From Chrysogorgia sp. JL179-B06 (lineage: Eukaryota; Cnidaria; Anthozoa; Scleralcyonacea; Chrysogorgiidae), in NCBI GenBank assembly GCA_035772405.1, contig JAYKKM010000193.1, forward strand, positions 3,936,501 to 4,000,500: a stretch of DNA of 64,000 nt, read 5' to 3'. The notes under the pieces are model-generated. The model had not been told where the DNA came from. It saw only the letters and a list, made by a program, of their open reading frames with translations, and did not search any database. The position numbers and the translations under genes were made by a program. Shown here piece by piece: positions 41,265 to 56,200 of the stretch (position 1 is its first letter; the number at the start of each line of letters is the position of its first letter).

Positions 41265-44200
41265 GTATATTCATTATTAAAATTAACATATTGTATTGTG
41301 ATTATATTTAAATTAAACAGATACAGTATGATGAAACAGCATTATTTCATGATCCCCTGCCCAAACAATAATAACATGTAATTAAGGACCATGATATTTT
41401 AATGAGTCTCATGACAGATTCAGATTGTTGTGACAAGAATAAATTGTTGTTGAAAGAATACATTAATACCACAGTATTAATTATTACATATAATTAGATC
41501 ATTAATTAAACCCTTTTTTCTTTCCAAAGGAACATTGCTAGAATTGAACAATTAAGCCAAATAAGTTAATTATAAAATACTGAGTGACAACTTTCAACAC
41601 TGAAATATCTATTAGTTTATCCATTTATTTAATAATTAACCCTGCACAATCCCATACTCAGCAGAGCAGCGAGTGACAAATTTCCAATTCTTATTGGCTC
41701 AAACCTCTGAAGAATTCCAATTTCCATCCCTTACAAAAAAATCCAGTAGGAATTCCTATAGGAATTAACAATTAGATTTTTGCCCAAATCCTATAGGATC
41801 CTATAGGAATTCCTGTAGGATTTTAAATTTCCTATTGGAGGTACTGTAATATCAATATAATAAAATATTATAATGATCATCAATGCATTTGATTAATAAA
41901 ATATTATCTTGCAGTTTCATTACTGGTGATGATGTTTTTCTAAAATTTATATAATTTACAAATACAGACATTCCAGAAATAGTTGTGCAACCAGTGAAAA
42001 TTGAGGAGATTTCCAAGAAGAACAACAAAAAACAAGTTCCATCAAACGGAAATGGTGGACATGAGGATTCTGATAGTGATGACGTAATTATTTTCTTTCA
42101 AAATTAAAATGCTTAGAGAGAGGGTATGCCATGGGAGTTGTTGTATGCCGATGATCTGGTTTTGATGGCTGAGAGCATTGAGGAGCTTAAGGAGAAAGTG
42201 ATGCGATGGAAAGAATGCATGGAGGCAAAGGGTTTGAAGATGAACACTGGTAAGACTAAGGTGATGGTGTCAAGGAAGAATAGTGGTCATGTTGAAAAGT
42301 TAGGGAAGTGGCCATGTAGTTTTTGTGGGAAGGGTGTTGGAAATAATTCTATTCGATGCACAGGCTGTAGTGGATGGGTACACAAGCGGTGCTCAGGCGT
42401 GAAGGGCTCACTGGCTAGAGTTGTGGATACGTTTGTTTGTAAGGTGTGTGAAAGAGCAGAGGATGGAGAGGATAGTGACGTAGATGAGAGCATGGATCTG
42501 GGCAATGGGGTCCATTTAGAGAATGTTAAAAAGTTTTGTTACCTGGGGGATATGCTGAATGGGGGTGGAGGAGCAAATTCAGCATCTGTGGCAAGGGTAC
42601 GTTGTGCATGGGGAAAGTTTAAAGAGCTCTCTGGGATCCTGACAAGGAAGGAAGTGTTGCTAAAGCTGAAGGGGAAGGTGTATGTGGCCTGTGTGAGGAG
42701 TGCTATGGTGTATGGAAGTGAGACGTGGGCCATGACTGTGGAGCTGAATAATAGACTGGAGAGGACAGAGATGCGGATGGTGCGGTGGATGTGTGGTGTA
42801 TCACTGAGGGATAGAGTGTCTAGCAAGGAGCTGAGGGAAAGAATGGGCATTGAATCGGTGTCTGACGTGGTAAAGAGGAGCCGATTAAGGTGGCTGGGAC
42901 ATGTGCTGCGGAAAGATGATGGTGACTGGGTGAAGAGGTGTATGTCGCTTGAGGTTGATGGTGCAAGAGGAAGAGGAAGGCCAAGGATGACATGGAGCCA
43001 GGTAGTGGAGAGGGATATGAGAGAAAGTGGGCTGAAGAGGGAAGATGCTAATGATCAAGGAAAGTGGAGGAAACTGTCGTGGGGAACCACCGGCCAACCC
43101 CTGCGTAAGCGGGGAAAAGGGCCGTAAAACGTCTGTTGTTGTTGTTTTGTTGTTAAAATTAAAATGCTTATTTAATTTAACTATACAGTCTGTATGCACC
43201 TCAAAAATAGGACAATTTGTGTGCTTATATTTTGGCAATGGCTTTACTTAGGGCTAATTGTTATTGCGGGGAATTTTGCATTTCAAAATGGGTTAGGCTT
43301 ATTGGATTTTGGATCTAAATTTTTAAATGAAAATTGAACTTCCTTGCAAAATAATTAACAATTATATATATAATTGGACAAAATGCATATCGTTGTACCC
43401 AAAATGTAAAATGTCATTCTGTACCTTGTCTAGTCTTTCTGTAAAAGTGTGTTGTCAGTAATTTGTAAATTCTTATTGTATTTGTCATGTTACGGTTACC
43501 CGTAATGGAGCAAAAGCTCTGTGGGACTAACCTGTCACTTGTGACAAAGATTGTAAATAAAATAAGCAAAGGCTGAGGTGGATAACACAAACCGAGGTAT
43601 CCATGCACCACTAGATATGAGTTATTCTGCAATCTGATTGGTTTTTATACAGCTAGGTTATCAGCTCATATATCCTATATTAGTAATGAAACTGACTAAT
43701 TCCAATTATTGTTACTGTAATTGTTCATTGCTTTTTCGGATTTCTCACAACAAAAACGGATCGAGTACAATAGATGGTTAAAGAATCCATAATAATTATT
43801 AATTAACTATTGGATGAGGTTTGAACATGTTACCAAGAGACTTGTGAAAAACCACTCCAATAATTGTTCCGGGTTGTGTAAATGCCGAACTAGTGTGTAG
43901 GATATGGAACGTTTTGAGCAAATAAAGGCCATTAACTGCAATTACATGTCAATTTGTAAACAACTTTATTATATACAGCTTTTTATTAATATATAGGTCT
44001 TTACAATAGTTTACAACATGACTACAAAACAACTGAAAAGGTTTAAAAAATTGCGAAAAAATGAGGAAATGTGAAAAATTTAATAAAATTAGCCTTATAA
44101 TAAAAACCATATACCCGGTAATAAAAAAACTTATTACAGTAAAACCCGAGTTTTACGACCATCCCTGTTGCCAGGCAAAAGTGGTCGTAAACGACAGGTG

Positions 44201-47200
44201 GTCGTAAAGGGCAGTTAGTGATGTGACAGGATGGAAGCCATGTTGTAAGACAATATTGTGTTTACGACTATATTCTGTGTGCGCTAGTAGACTAAAAATT
44301 TAAAACCTATAAAATATTTCGTAATAAAGAAAGAAAACCAGAAAAATTGCGGAAAAGGCACGGTTTGAAATAAAGGTTCAGTTTGAACAGAGATTGCTGA
44401 GCGATATACTGTACGCGCCGTGCAGGGTCTTAGCTACAGTTAGGATTTGTCAATGTGACCGTGTTTTTAATAATTAGGGAGTGTACGTTTAGAGTGCCGA
44501 AGGCACGAGATTAAAATTTGGGTCTCTGAAATGGCATTTCCAGCGTTCTGAGAACACATTTTTGGGGGGAAATTTGTCTTGCAAAAGACCTTTAAAATGG
44601 TGCACTACAATATTTTATTAACCAACAACCAACATGTAAAATATAACTTTTATTCAAATTTTAAAAATACAGTTAAACTTTTGCCTAGCTAGAAGTTACG
44701 CTAATCTAGTACCATCTGTGTGGCAGTTCCTGAAATATAGCTAGAGCACTATCTAAATCAAGGGACGATCTCCTGATGACTTTGAATAGGACTGCACTCT
44801 CACAAGCTCATCCAATGTTGTTATCGCAAGCCTTGTCCTCAGCTTGGTCTTCACTCTATTTTGAACGCTAAATACACGTTCCGCCTCTGCATTTGAAGGC
44901 ATCGTTGTCAAGGCCAAAACCATCAGCTTGTATATCTCTGGAGAAAAGAGCAAGAAACAACACCATTTCTTAGCTATAAACTGATATTTGATGACAACTG
45001 GTATTTGTAGTATATATATGTGGTATTTGGATTTAGGCATTACGAATTTACGATGGGGGAAACTTACGTGGATAGACCATTTTGTTGTCGACATTGCCAC
45101 CAATGGAACTTCTGTTGCTCATTTTCGATTCGCTCTTCTCCCCTGTTTTGATAAACATGCCTTTTGAAAAACAAGAACTCATCTTCAGCAGCTTCTCGTT
45201 TCACCAAAGCCGGAATCGCTTCATTCTCCAAACGCTTAGGTTCCCCATAGAAATCAAGCAGGTGTTTGAGATGGTCATAACCCCATCCTGCGAGTTGCTG
45301 AGGTTCTTCTGGGTAAGCCGAGGGATCAAATATCTAAATCAAAACATGGAACAAACAAACTACTAAAATTGGGAAGAACACAGACTAGTCAGTAGATAAT
45401 AAAGTGTTTCTCTATTTTTAATATGATTGATAGTAATTACCTGAAAAGCAGAGAGTAGTTGGACATTGGGGAACCTTGATGTTATATGTTGTTTAAAAGT
45501 GCATCAATGAATGCCTGCCTGTCGGTCTCAAACTCTTCCAGCTGATTGCGTTGTACATTTCGACGAGGATTAGTTTTCAAGCGAACTCCTTTAAAGATGA
45601 TCTCTTCAGCTCCTTCCTCTACAGACGCAAGTAATATCTGAAGGCCTGCCAGGCTGTTGCTTCATATCTTATAACGTCTGGACAAATATTGGTAGCTAAA
45701 GTGATTTAATTGATATGTATATTTTAATAATTATTTATCATGACTGTGACAACTCTTAGAATTTCAGTTACCTGACTTTGTAATATAGAGAATGAAATAT
45801 CTCGATACTGAAAAATTCTGCAGAGATGGTTTGTAGCTCCCACAACATCACCCAAGAGATGGAGAAGTGCCACATATCTATACGAGGATAGCTGGTCTAA
45901 AAGGCCTATCGAGGTAGGGTCATCATTAGCAGCTTCTTCTTCTAGCAGAACGATCAGGGGTTCGTAATTATGAATCACTGCTTTTACTGCTTCCCCCACA
46001 GACAACCACCTGATATCAAAAATCTACAAAAAGAACAATTTCGTTGTCCAATTGTGCCTATTTTAGCTAGGTTCTGCTATATTAATTAATTCATTTATAT
46101 TAATTCTTACTCGCTTGAACGTTTGATACTTTAAGGAAGGTGTGCTGTTGTTGTCTCCCTCTTCCGCTTCATTGCCATTAATCACACCTTACACATCAGC
46201 CAAATTTTTGAACTTTGAAGCCTGTTGGGTGAGTTGTTTACATGCTTCTTTATTTTCTTTGCGGCCTTGGAAACAGCAAGGTGAAGCCTGTGGTTGATGC
46301 AGTGAATACCAATCAGAAATGGGTTTACTCGCTGCAGAATCCCCAAAACGCCATTCATATCGCTTGCCATCACAAATGCTCCATCAAAACCTAAACCGGT
46401 GAGCTATATAATGGAAACATATATACAACTGAACTGAGCTTGTATCTTTGAAATCACTGATATCTAGTAAAATATTCTTGTGAGTGAGTACTTATTGCGA
46501 TTATATGGTACCTTGTTAACAGGAATGCTAAAATCCCCCAGGATTTTCTTGACAGCTTCAGCAATTGCTGGAGCAATGCCATTGGTAATGATCGATAATT
46601 TCAGGAATGTGGTCTTGATTTTAGTTTCTTTGGAGTCAACATATCTAATGACGGCAGCTATATGCTTTTCATGTGACCGATCTGTGGACTCATCGATACC
46701 AAGGCCAGTGAAGGGTGAAGCATTAAGGTGTTCCAACATTTCCCTTAGAAAAACCTGTAATTCCATACAATATATAAATTACTAACTCTACTGTACAACA
46801 TCTAGAGAATAAGGATATAGAGATAAGGTACTGCATAACTGCAAAAATAATAACAAATATACGTATTACGTACTTCACTCAATGAGTGGAGGAGTTCGTT
46901 AAATGACTCTGGACTTTCCTTCTTACAATTCTTTCCTCGATTTAGTTGAACAATGTCCTTGACACCCTGTTCACGTTGGAACTGAAGAAGGCTTGGATAT
47001 TTGCAGTTAGCAATTTCCTCACCAGCAATCCAGTAAACTGTTCTTAGAGCGGATTTGTAAGAACGTGCTTCTTGTTTTTTCATTTTTTCACTGGCTTTAA
47101 CCACTGTGGATTGGGCCGGATCACGGCCACGGACCAATGCAATTCTTGCATGATCATTTCTAGCCATGTGGACAAGAAGAGTCTTTTTTCTGTAATTTGT

Positions 47201-50200
47201 TAAAAAAGTAAAATGAATTTTTAAAAATATGTTGGGTTTGTCAGTTGTCATTTTGTTTTGCAATGTAAAAATGAGTACCTGAAGTTTCGTGTTCCTTCCT
47301 CAGCCCAGGTTCCGCCCATCTTGCTACTCCGACAGAAATCGCACCACATCATGTTGTGTTGAACATCATAACGAAGCCAATCCTTGTACTTAGGATCAGA
47401 AAGCCATTTATTGGGAAGCACAGGAGGTGCTCTTGCCTTTTTACTTTGCTTTCTAGCGGGTACTGTTTTCACTCTTTTTGGCTCTGCCACTGGTTCATCT
47501 TGTTCCACCTCGCTGACACACTTGTAAAATGAAAACATTAATTTTAGAATTTTGTTATTTCAGTAGGAAAATGGCAATTAGAACGAACATTCCACAAGTA
47601 GCCTTCCTAGCTAAGTTCCTACATTTAAGATGCCACTCCCCAATAGCCATGAGGCGGCCCATACAACACTGCACCACCATTAAGTACACTATGAAAACGC
47701 TAGTTTTAAACCATACCATGTCACTGTCAGAGTCCAATTCAGAGTTCCTTGTTCCATCTACATCTTCGTTTATTAATTCATCTTCGTTTAATTCATCATC
47801 GTTTAATTCATTTTCGTTTATTTCATCTACATCTTCTACATCATTTACTTCATCAACATCATTTTCAGAAATTCTTGATACTGCTTTGCCGGCTTCGGGT
47901 CTGTAGATTAACATACATGCATTATTAATTTATTTATTGGCGTATTGCTATAAATTTACATAGCAATTTGCTATGTAAATTAGGCTAATTAGCCAATATG
48001 CAAATGAATGCCAGATATTTATTAAAGTCATTACACGGTTTTCTAGCATTACAAAATACGATGAATTACCTTTGAGTAGAAGTGAAAAACCCTCTTATGT
48101 CCATATTCTGTGTCGCCGTATTTCTATTTTAAAATTCTTCCCGAGTTCCCGTGCTTTTCCGCCATTGAATGAATACACGGGGTTACATGAAGTTGCAACT
48201 AAAGTGGCAGACGGTATGTGCGCGGACCAGTGAGCTCTATATATATATATATATCTGGAGGGCTATCTGCCCGAGAAAAAAGTGAAGCCCAAGATGGCCG
48301 ACTTTGCACGTCAGTTTCAGTCCCCTGCGCGGTTTTTACGTCAATTTCGTATATATAAACCGCGTAGGGGACTGAAACTGACGTGCAAAGTCGGCCATCT
48401 TGGGCTTCACTTTTTGCCTGGCCAATGACTGGCAGATAGCCCTCCAGATATATATATATATAGAGCTCACTGGCGCGGACTCACATTTACGATCGCTGGC
48501 GCACATTCAAGGATCAGTTTACGAAATTTAAATGTAAAAACGTCAACATTCAACAAGTATTCATATTATTCACGAACATAAATTGTAGCCTGAATTTCAG
48601 CCGCTGACATAAATTGGAGTAAATTCTGTAACCTGTGTTAGTAAGTACGAACATTCTTTTTAATAAACTGAGTAACCGACACGGCTTTATACGAAAAAAA
48701 CAAGCCGTGGTCGATCTATTTTGCCGTGTTTTTTTCATTTTTGGCCGTGAAAACACGGCCAACACGGCCTTCTAGCTCCGTGAAAAAATCCCGACGCGTT
48801 ACGTACTGTATACAGTATACTTCATCTTTGATCGCAAAAATATTTTATTCAACTTTGGTCTAAGAAACAGACTAAAAGAGTAAGGAGCAACGTAACGATA
48901 CATGTATATGCTGATTCGTATTCACAAAGTTATTGGCGATCTTGCGTTATACGATGGCGGATACGAAAATATAATTTACCTGTACGATTCCCTCACCCGC
49001 GAGATTTTTGAACATTTTCTAGCGTTATACTAAAGGTGTTCCTCGCTCGGCCAATAAATGTTTATTATATGACTGAGCTTGTTTTCAGGTCTGTACGTAA
49101 ATTAACACACATTGATTGCTGTGAAGTCCGTAATCCTACTATATAATCCTGATACGCTTTTGTACATCGGTAAGATTTGGCGGGGAAATTTCTGACAATT
49201 AAATTGAATGAAAAATAAGTATCTTCATTGAAAATACCGAGCAATAAATTAATATTCGCTGGAACATCAGTATTGTAGTTTTCATCTAAAAGCATGGCGA
49301 ATATATTCCTAACCGGTGTAAAAATAGGTACGCAATGCGCACATGTGACTACCGCTATTAAGGATAGACCATGAAAAGTACAGAGACAGAAAGAAATTGA
49401 CAGTTATTATAAATAATTTTATAAATGTGTTGCTAATTTGAACATGGCACATACTATACATACATTTTTATATGGGTTGTTTCCAAAATATAGCATGATC
49501 ATTATAAACATGCCCCCAAATTTCATTTGAAGTGAACTTGTAAAGTTCACATGTAAATAAAACATGTGGGGCTGGTTAAACGAAGCCTGGATAGTTTATC
49601 CGGTGGATAAGCTAGACCTAGCTAGAAAACCACTCTTGTGGTGATTTGACAGGGGCGGATCTAGGATTTTCCTTACCTACATCAAAAAAATAATTTTTTG
49701 GTCAGAACCCCCCCCCCCCCCCCCCCCCCCCAATTTTGGGGACCAAGCAATCGCAGCTGTAAAGTATAATAAGCTGTACCGAAACAAGGAATTTGCCTGT
49801 TTCGGCGTATATCAAAGCTCATCAGGCATGGCTAAACCAGCCATCAACAGCAGAAACAGGTAAAAAGAAGAAATGTTAGTGGCCACGATTCTGAAATAGG
49901 GCGTCCAATTTGGGAACATATCAGACAAAAGTGATGCCACACTTCAAGGGGGCCCTTGGAAAATATTTGAAATTTGGGTAAACTGCATTTCCTGAATTTT
50001 GAGCGCACTTTTGAGCAAAATATAAGCAGTAAATTAGTTATATTTCAATAAGACACAGTATGTTCATATATTTTCTCCATATAATTAAATTTGTAATAGA
50101 AGAAATTCATAATCTGTGCAGTGAATTATTAATTATAAGCTTACTTCGTGTCAAGATCTGTGTAGTGTACTAAAGATCGTCAGAGCCATTCAAGATTTTT

Positions 50201-53200
50201 AGCTTTGCAAGATTGTGCCGGAAATGCTGCCATGCTTCTTCATTCAACTAAGGTAGTAGGTACAGTATATACACTGTCAAATTGGTCAAAATGTCACATG
50301 TATGATAATATTGAAAATTAAAGCTATTTATTTTCAAATATATATATATATTTTAGGCAAATCATTGAGATTAGAATATGGGTGACCGCTTTTCATTGTA
50401 GGGCGTCCAACGACATCCAGATGCCCTTCCAGCTATAAGCCTGCTTTTACCAGTGCCCCTAACAGGAGTATTAGTACAACTCCGCTTTGGAGTTTGTTTG
50501 GAAGCTATTGGAGTTTGTTTGGAAGCTATCTGTGATAGCTTCCTTTCCCCCGAGAAACCCCAAAGACAATTGCCACAAAATGGTTTGGTTTAAATATTTC
50601 ACCAGCAGTAGACATTACCTTCAAATCTAAACAATATACAGTGCATGTACATGTGTAGATCATCAGATGCAGTTGTTAAAGGAACACAAGGATTGACTTG
50701 TTGATTAAATAATAACTTAAACGTTCTCTGCAGTCCGGATAGAACAAAGTAATATTCTATTTGTGACAGAAGAGAGAACGATATCAGATAGAAAGAAAGC
50801 TACAGTAAGCCCATTTTTTATCCTCACAATTGGAAATGCTTTCAATTCCTCTCCAGATGTACCAAAATCCAAACTTTCAAACAAAACCGACAAAGGAAAA
50901 AAGGTTTGTTTACACTACATGTAGCTGTACAAGCCTTCATGAGTTCCTTACAATAGAATGCAACACACAACACAACACAACACAATAATGTGAAGAATAA
51001 AAATTGGAATTTAAAAAAAGATCAATGGATACCATCATTTCAACAAGAGAATTATCTCCTACCTTTGCTAAGGACACAGTCTCAGAGCTATATAAACAAT
51101 TTTCAGATGCGTCAGATCAAAATATTAAGATCTTAGTCATCAGAAATAAAACAGACACTGGACTTGTAACTTGATATGAAATCAGTGAAGACGAATTATG
51201 TAAATACGGTGTTAATAAATCTTTGTTCTATGAGAAATAATATATAAACAATCCATTCAATAAATTGTACTGTGTATCTTGGTTTTCCGCTTTGGATGGT
51301 ATACAGACACTACCAAACGATTAAAAAACAACACCGTAAATGTCTTCGACACACTTCGCTGGTTCTAGTGTATACCCGCGCAGTTTATGATAATTTTGAA
51401 CGAACACAATAGATAAAAATATAGATAAAAATATGTAATACGCTTACCTTTAATAGAGCGATAGATGGCTTGCTTCTTTGTTCTTCCTTCGTATGTACCG
51501 ATTTGGCGCTTTGTTACGCACGATCTAACGCGATCACTTCTCGAAACCTAGCGATCTTGTCGACATCTCACGATAGCTGGTCGAGTATGACGTATTGCGG
51601 TCCAAAACACTCACTCAAGCAAGATCTCGCCAACTTAGTGGCTCCCGCTGATGCGGTAGTCACAAAAGGTAAACAGCAACATCTGAAGACGAAAACAGCG
51701 TCAAAAACAGAGACGAAAATGAACCAAAAGCCATGAAATATATTCCTTGTTAATCTTGTTTTCTCGGTCGTACGGGAAAGTATTTGCTTTCGGTTCTGTA
51801 CGAAAACCTCAGGGAAATACTTCCCATACATACAGGTATCTCGCTCTCGGTTATAATAATTAACAATTAGGCAACGACTGCCTGAGTTTTCTATGACAAG
51901 ATAGTCAACGAGACGGAGCCGAGTTGTCTGATTGTTTTAGTATAAATTTATAAGTTTATAAAAACGTATCGGGTCTTAAAATAAATGAGCAGAAGGTGTT
52001 GCCTTTACAAACAACAGCAGCAAATGAAGATTGTCCCTTTCCCTGTAGTTCTTGCAGGGGTGAAACAAGGTTGTGTGCTCGTAGACCTCGTACCACTAGC
52101 AAGACGCAATCTGGAACCTGAAGCAGCTACACAACGGGATGATGGCTAAGGTGGTGAGCGGTGGAATGGAGTCTGATCCTTTTCCAGCAGTTGTTGCAGG
52201 GGTTAAACAAGGTTATGTGCTCGCACCACTGGTCTTCAATGTCTTTCTTGTTGTTGTGGCTCTGTTGGGAAGATGAAATCTGGAATATAACGCTCACGTA
52301 GAGGCTGGATCGTAGCCTTTTTAATTCGAGAAGACTTCAAGCACGATCAAAAACATCGACTTCAAGCACGATCAAAAATCTCTCAAAAGTTCTTCAAAGT
52401 TCTCTCACTAACTTCTCCAATACATATACTGTACACCAGCTTGGAACTGCTTGTGCATGGACACTAGAAAGACTGAAGTTCTCTGCCAGCAACGCGATGG
52501 ACCATCAGCAGCTTTTCAGATCAGCGATGCTATAGATTGTGGCCAACTTCACCTATATTTAGGCGGCGTGCTTTCTTTTTTGTGCAACATGGACGAAGAA
52601 GTCCAGAATCGCATCAAGCTCGCCTCAGCGGCATTTGGAAGACTGATGCGCAGACTGTTTATAAATCATCACCTGCACCTGTAGACCATGAATTGCTTTG
52701 TACAGAGCCGTCTGTATTTAAACGCTATAGGGACTTTAAGATCTACGACGCGACAACCTCTATACAACGCGGCCTTCAAAACAAAGAATTCTTCATGCTA
52801 AACAACGATAATGAATATTTTGTAATTCCAAGAGTATTCTCAACACCGTCCTCGTTCTGTTTACAACGCAACTCTGAGCATTTTCACGTTTTCAGGACGA
52901 AGTGAACACGCTGAGTGATGAGAGCTGTTTCTTAATATTGACTTCAGCTCAACTACTTTGTCTACTATATACAATCGTTTTAGCAGAACGCGAGCGTTTT
53001 GCAGGTCATAAAACAAGTTTCAAACCCCTATACGGTAGTCAATTTACCATGGTTTCTTTCAAATGCTTAAATTCACACTGCTTGTTAACATTTTTAAGGC
53101 CGCGTCGTCGAGCTTGCCGCGTCGTATAAGGTCTCTGCTCTTGTACAGCTGAGGGCATGGATCCCCTACAGAAGCTTCTTAAGAAATTAACATCCGATGT

Positions 53201-56200
53201 CTTCAACAAATCCTTGGCCTCACCTCAGGAAGGATAGAATCCTCATGTCAACATTCTGCAGAGATCTGGTCGTATTAGCATCACTCTCACAACATATCAG
53301 CTTGGTTTGGATCATCCCTATACCAGAAAATCGCCTTCCTCGCAGGATTCTCTATGGTCATATGCAGCTGTCCCTCCAAGAGAGCACTGCGTCAAGCGGA
53401 TATACGCTTCAAATATCACCTCAAAGCCACGTACCATGAAGTAGAACTACCTCCAGTGGAAGTGACAGCTGCTGATAGAAGGATCTGGAAATCCAGGAGC
53501 AAAGAAGCGGTGATTTTCTTTGAAGAACAAAGGACAAATCTAGCAGAAGAGAAAAGAAGGAAAAGACATGGCTGCCCAGGGAAACGCATCCCATGCAGAC
53601 GCAAAAAACTGCGAAATAATCCGCCCAGGGAACCGCGTCCCTCGTTGATGCAATAGCCGGCAATCGCTCTACCGAGGGAATCCCCGTGTCCCCCAGCAGA
53701 TGCAATAACCTGCAGCAACATGCGAGGGGAACCTTGTCGCCCTGCAGCTCCATCCAGCTATTAGCTGCCCAGGGAAACTCATCCCATACAGACGTAATAG
53801 CCTAATATCCGCCGAGGGAACCGCGTCCCTCGCAGATGCAATAGCCAGCAATCAATTCACAGAGGGAGTCCCTTCCCTCGGTGCCTGCGTACAGACGCTC
53901 GCGGGCGCAAAAAGGCGGCGCTATTTCACAGACTATGACGTAGCTATTCCCTCGGTAGATACAATAACGTGCAACCAAGTTACAGCTAATTTAAAATTTT
54001 GACTCAACCTACCGAGCGAACCTCGTCCCCGGAAAACATAAAACTGGTAATAGGATACACACAATAATCTGCTATATCACGGTAATATGCGATAATCTGC
54101 ACTATCACGGAAATAAGTGAATGGCAGAAGGAACTGTAACAACCCGCCGAGGTATCCTAGGGAGAACTTGTGAGCAAACTAGGTGACGAGACTGAGCCAA
54201 AACCCTCGAGGTTAGCTAGCTAGGAGCGCGTAATGGATGGCTGTTGGGAAACCCTGAACCCCTGACGCCCAAACACGCTACGCCGTCTGTTTAAATATTT
54301 ATTTCATAAATCCAATTAATATCTTCAGACCACTTGAACTACAACTTGCCTTTTTATTTTGTCTCCTTTATTTTGCATTTTAAACCTAACCATTAATAAA
54401 CATTGTTTTAGGTATTTATTCAGTTACTGGAGTTGGATTCTAATGGTTTACTCTGGAGAGAGAAATCCAGGTGGATAAAGTTTGAAGAAAACGTGGAACC
54501 ATGTGGAAACTGGGGACGCCCGTTCCTTCCTTATATTGAATGTGAAAGTTTACGACAGTTAAGACACTGCCTTGAAAATGGTAAATTGTTTATGTTCTAA
54601 AAATACACCTGATCTCGAACTCGGTTATCTCGAACCCCCGCTATCTCGAACTGTTGTTGATTTCCCTTGAGAGTTCGAGATAGCGGCGTTCAAGTGTACA
54701 TATATTGTATTCGTTGGTTTGGTAAATAATATGATAATAATATATTATATTATAATTAATTAAATTAGAATATTATATCTAAATTGTCAGAATAAAAAAA
54801 ATTAAATGTCAATTATCCCCTCATATATATCCCCTCATATATCACTTTTACTGCGATTGAAGAAATTTAATCAAATTAGTGATGAATTATATCAACAAGT
54901 CCATCCCACTGGTTCTGAACGACCTAGAATGTATGGATTACCAAAAATTCATAAAAATGGGACTCCGTTACGTCCTATTCTCTCAATCATTAAATCGGCA
55001 CAACGTAATTTAGCCAAAGAACTTTCTTCACTATTGAAACCAGTCCTTGATAAGTATTCGTCACGCGTTTTAAAAGACTCATTTACTTTTGCCAAAAATT
55101 TGAATGAATTAAATTTAAACATCCATAATCCAACAATGTGCTCGTTTGATATTGTTAGCCTCTTCAACGAACATTCCATTGGATGAAACTATTAAGATTT
55201 GTATTGATACTCTCTATGATTCTGATTTACAACCACCTCCAATTTCGAAAGATGCCTTTTTTGACCTAATGATAGTAGCTACTAAAGGTGTTGAGTTCAG
55301 CTTTGCAAATACAATGTATAAGCAGGTTGATGGCGTAACAATGGGATCTCCATTAGGTCCAGTATTAGCCAATGTCTTTGTGGGATATTATGAGTCGAAA
55401 CTGTTTGAACCTAACTCTGCAATATTACCTAGTTGGTATAAACGTTATGTTGATGATACTTTTGCTCTCTTTCAAGATGAGAAAACTGCTTCTTCCTTCT
55501 TAGACTCATTAAACTCTCTTCACCCTGCTCTGAAATTCACCTGCATGTGTGTTTGAAAGTGACAATCAACTCCGTTTTTGGATGTTTTGGTCCATAAAGA
55601 GCATGGATGTTTTCTGACCAGTGTGTATTTTCGCGTCCTTTACTCCAACATTACGCCATTCTTAGATTATTGGTAAATGTGTTTATATATAAGCAGTTTC
55701 AGAACGTTCTAAGCTTATTACCAATCACCATGGTATATACGTTGCTCAAAGTCATATATATATATATATTGTCAAATACATATATGGAAAAAGTGACTGC
55801 CCCAACCAGGAATCGAACCCTGGTCTCCGAATCAACGTTTCGGCGCTCTGACCTTTGAGCTAATGAGACACGGTCAGAACAGTCAGATCATCTAACCATA
55901 ACGTGGAGCAAGGCCTCTCGAGCGCACTTCCTGTGAAAAATCACAACCAGTGAAAAATATCAAACGTGTTTTCCCTGTGCAGTATAGGCAGTATACGTTG
56001 GTACTTCATGGTGATTTAATACTCTTTTATGTTCATAATAAATAGCCTAGTTGGCTCGCTGTAATGTGGAGAATTCAAAATAAATTTCACATTAAAGTAT
56101 TTATGAAATAAAAAAATCGACACTCTTTTTCCCTTCAAAAGTATGTTTTGAATAACGAAGAATCCAATAATTTTATTTATTTATTGAATCCAAAAATTTT

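Noticed and set aside
42287..43238. Minus-strand ORFs of 72-117 codons
   Set aside because: Shadows of the intact LINE frame on the plus strand.
53416..53851. Minus-strand ORFs of 60-110 codons
   Set aside because: They run across the degenerate about 50-bp minisatellite and the antisense of a decayed LINE.
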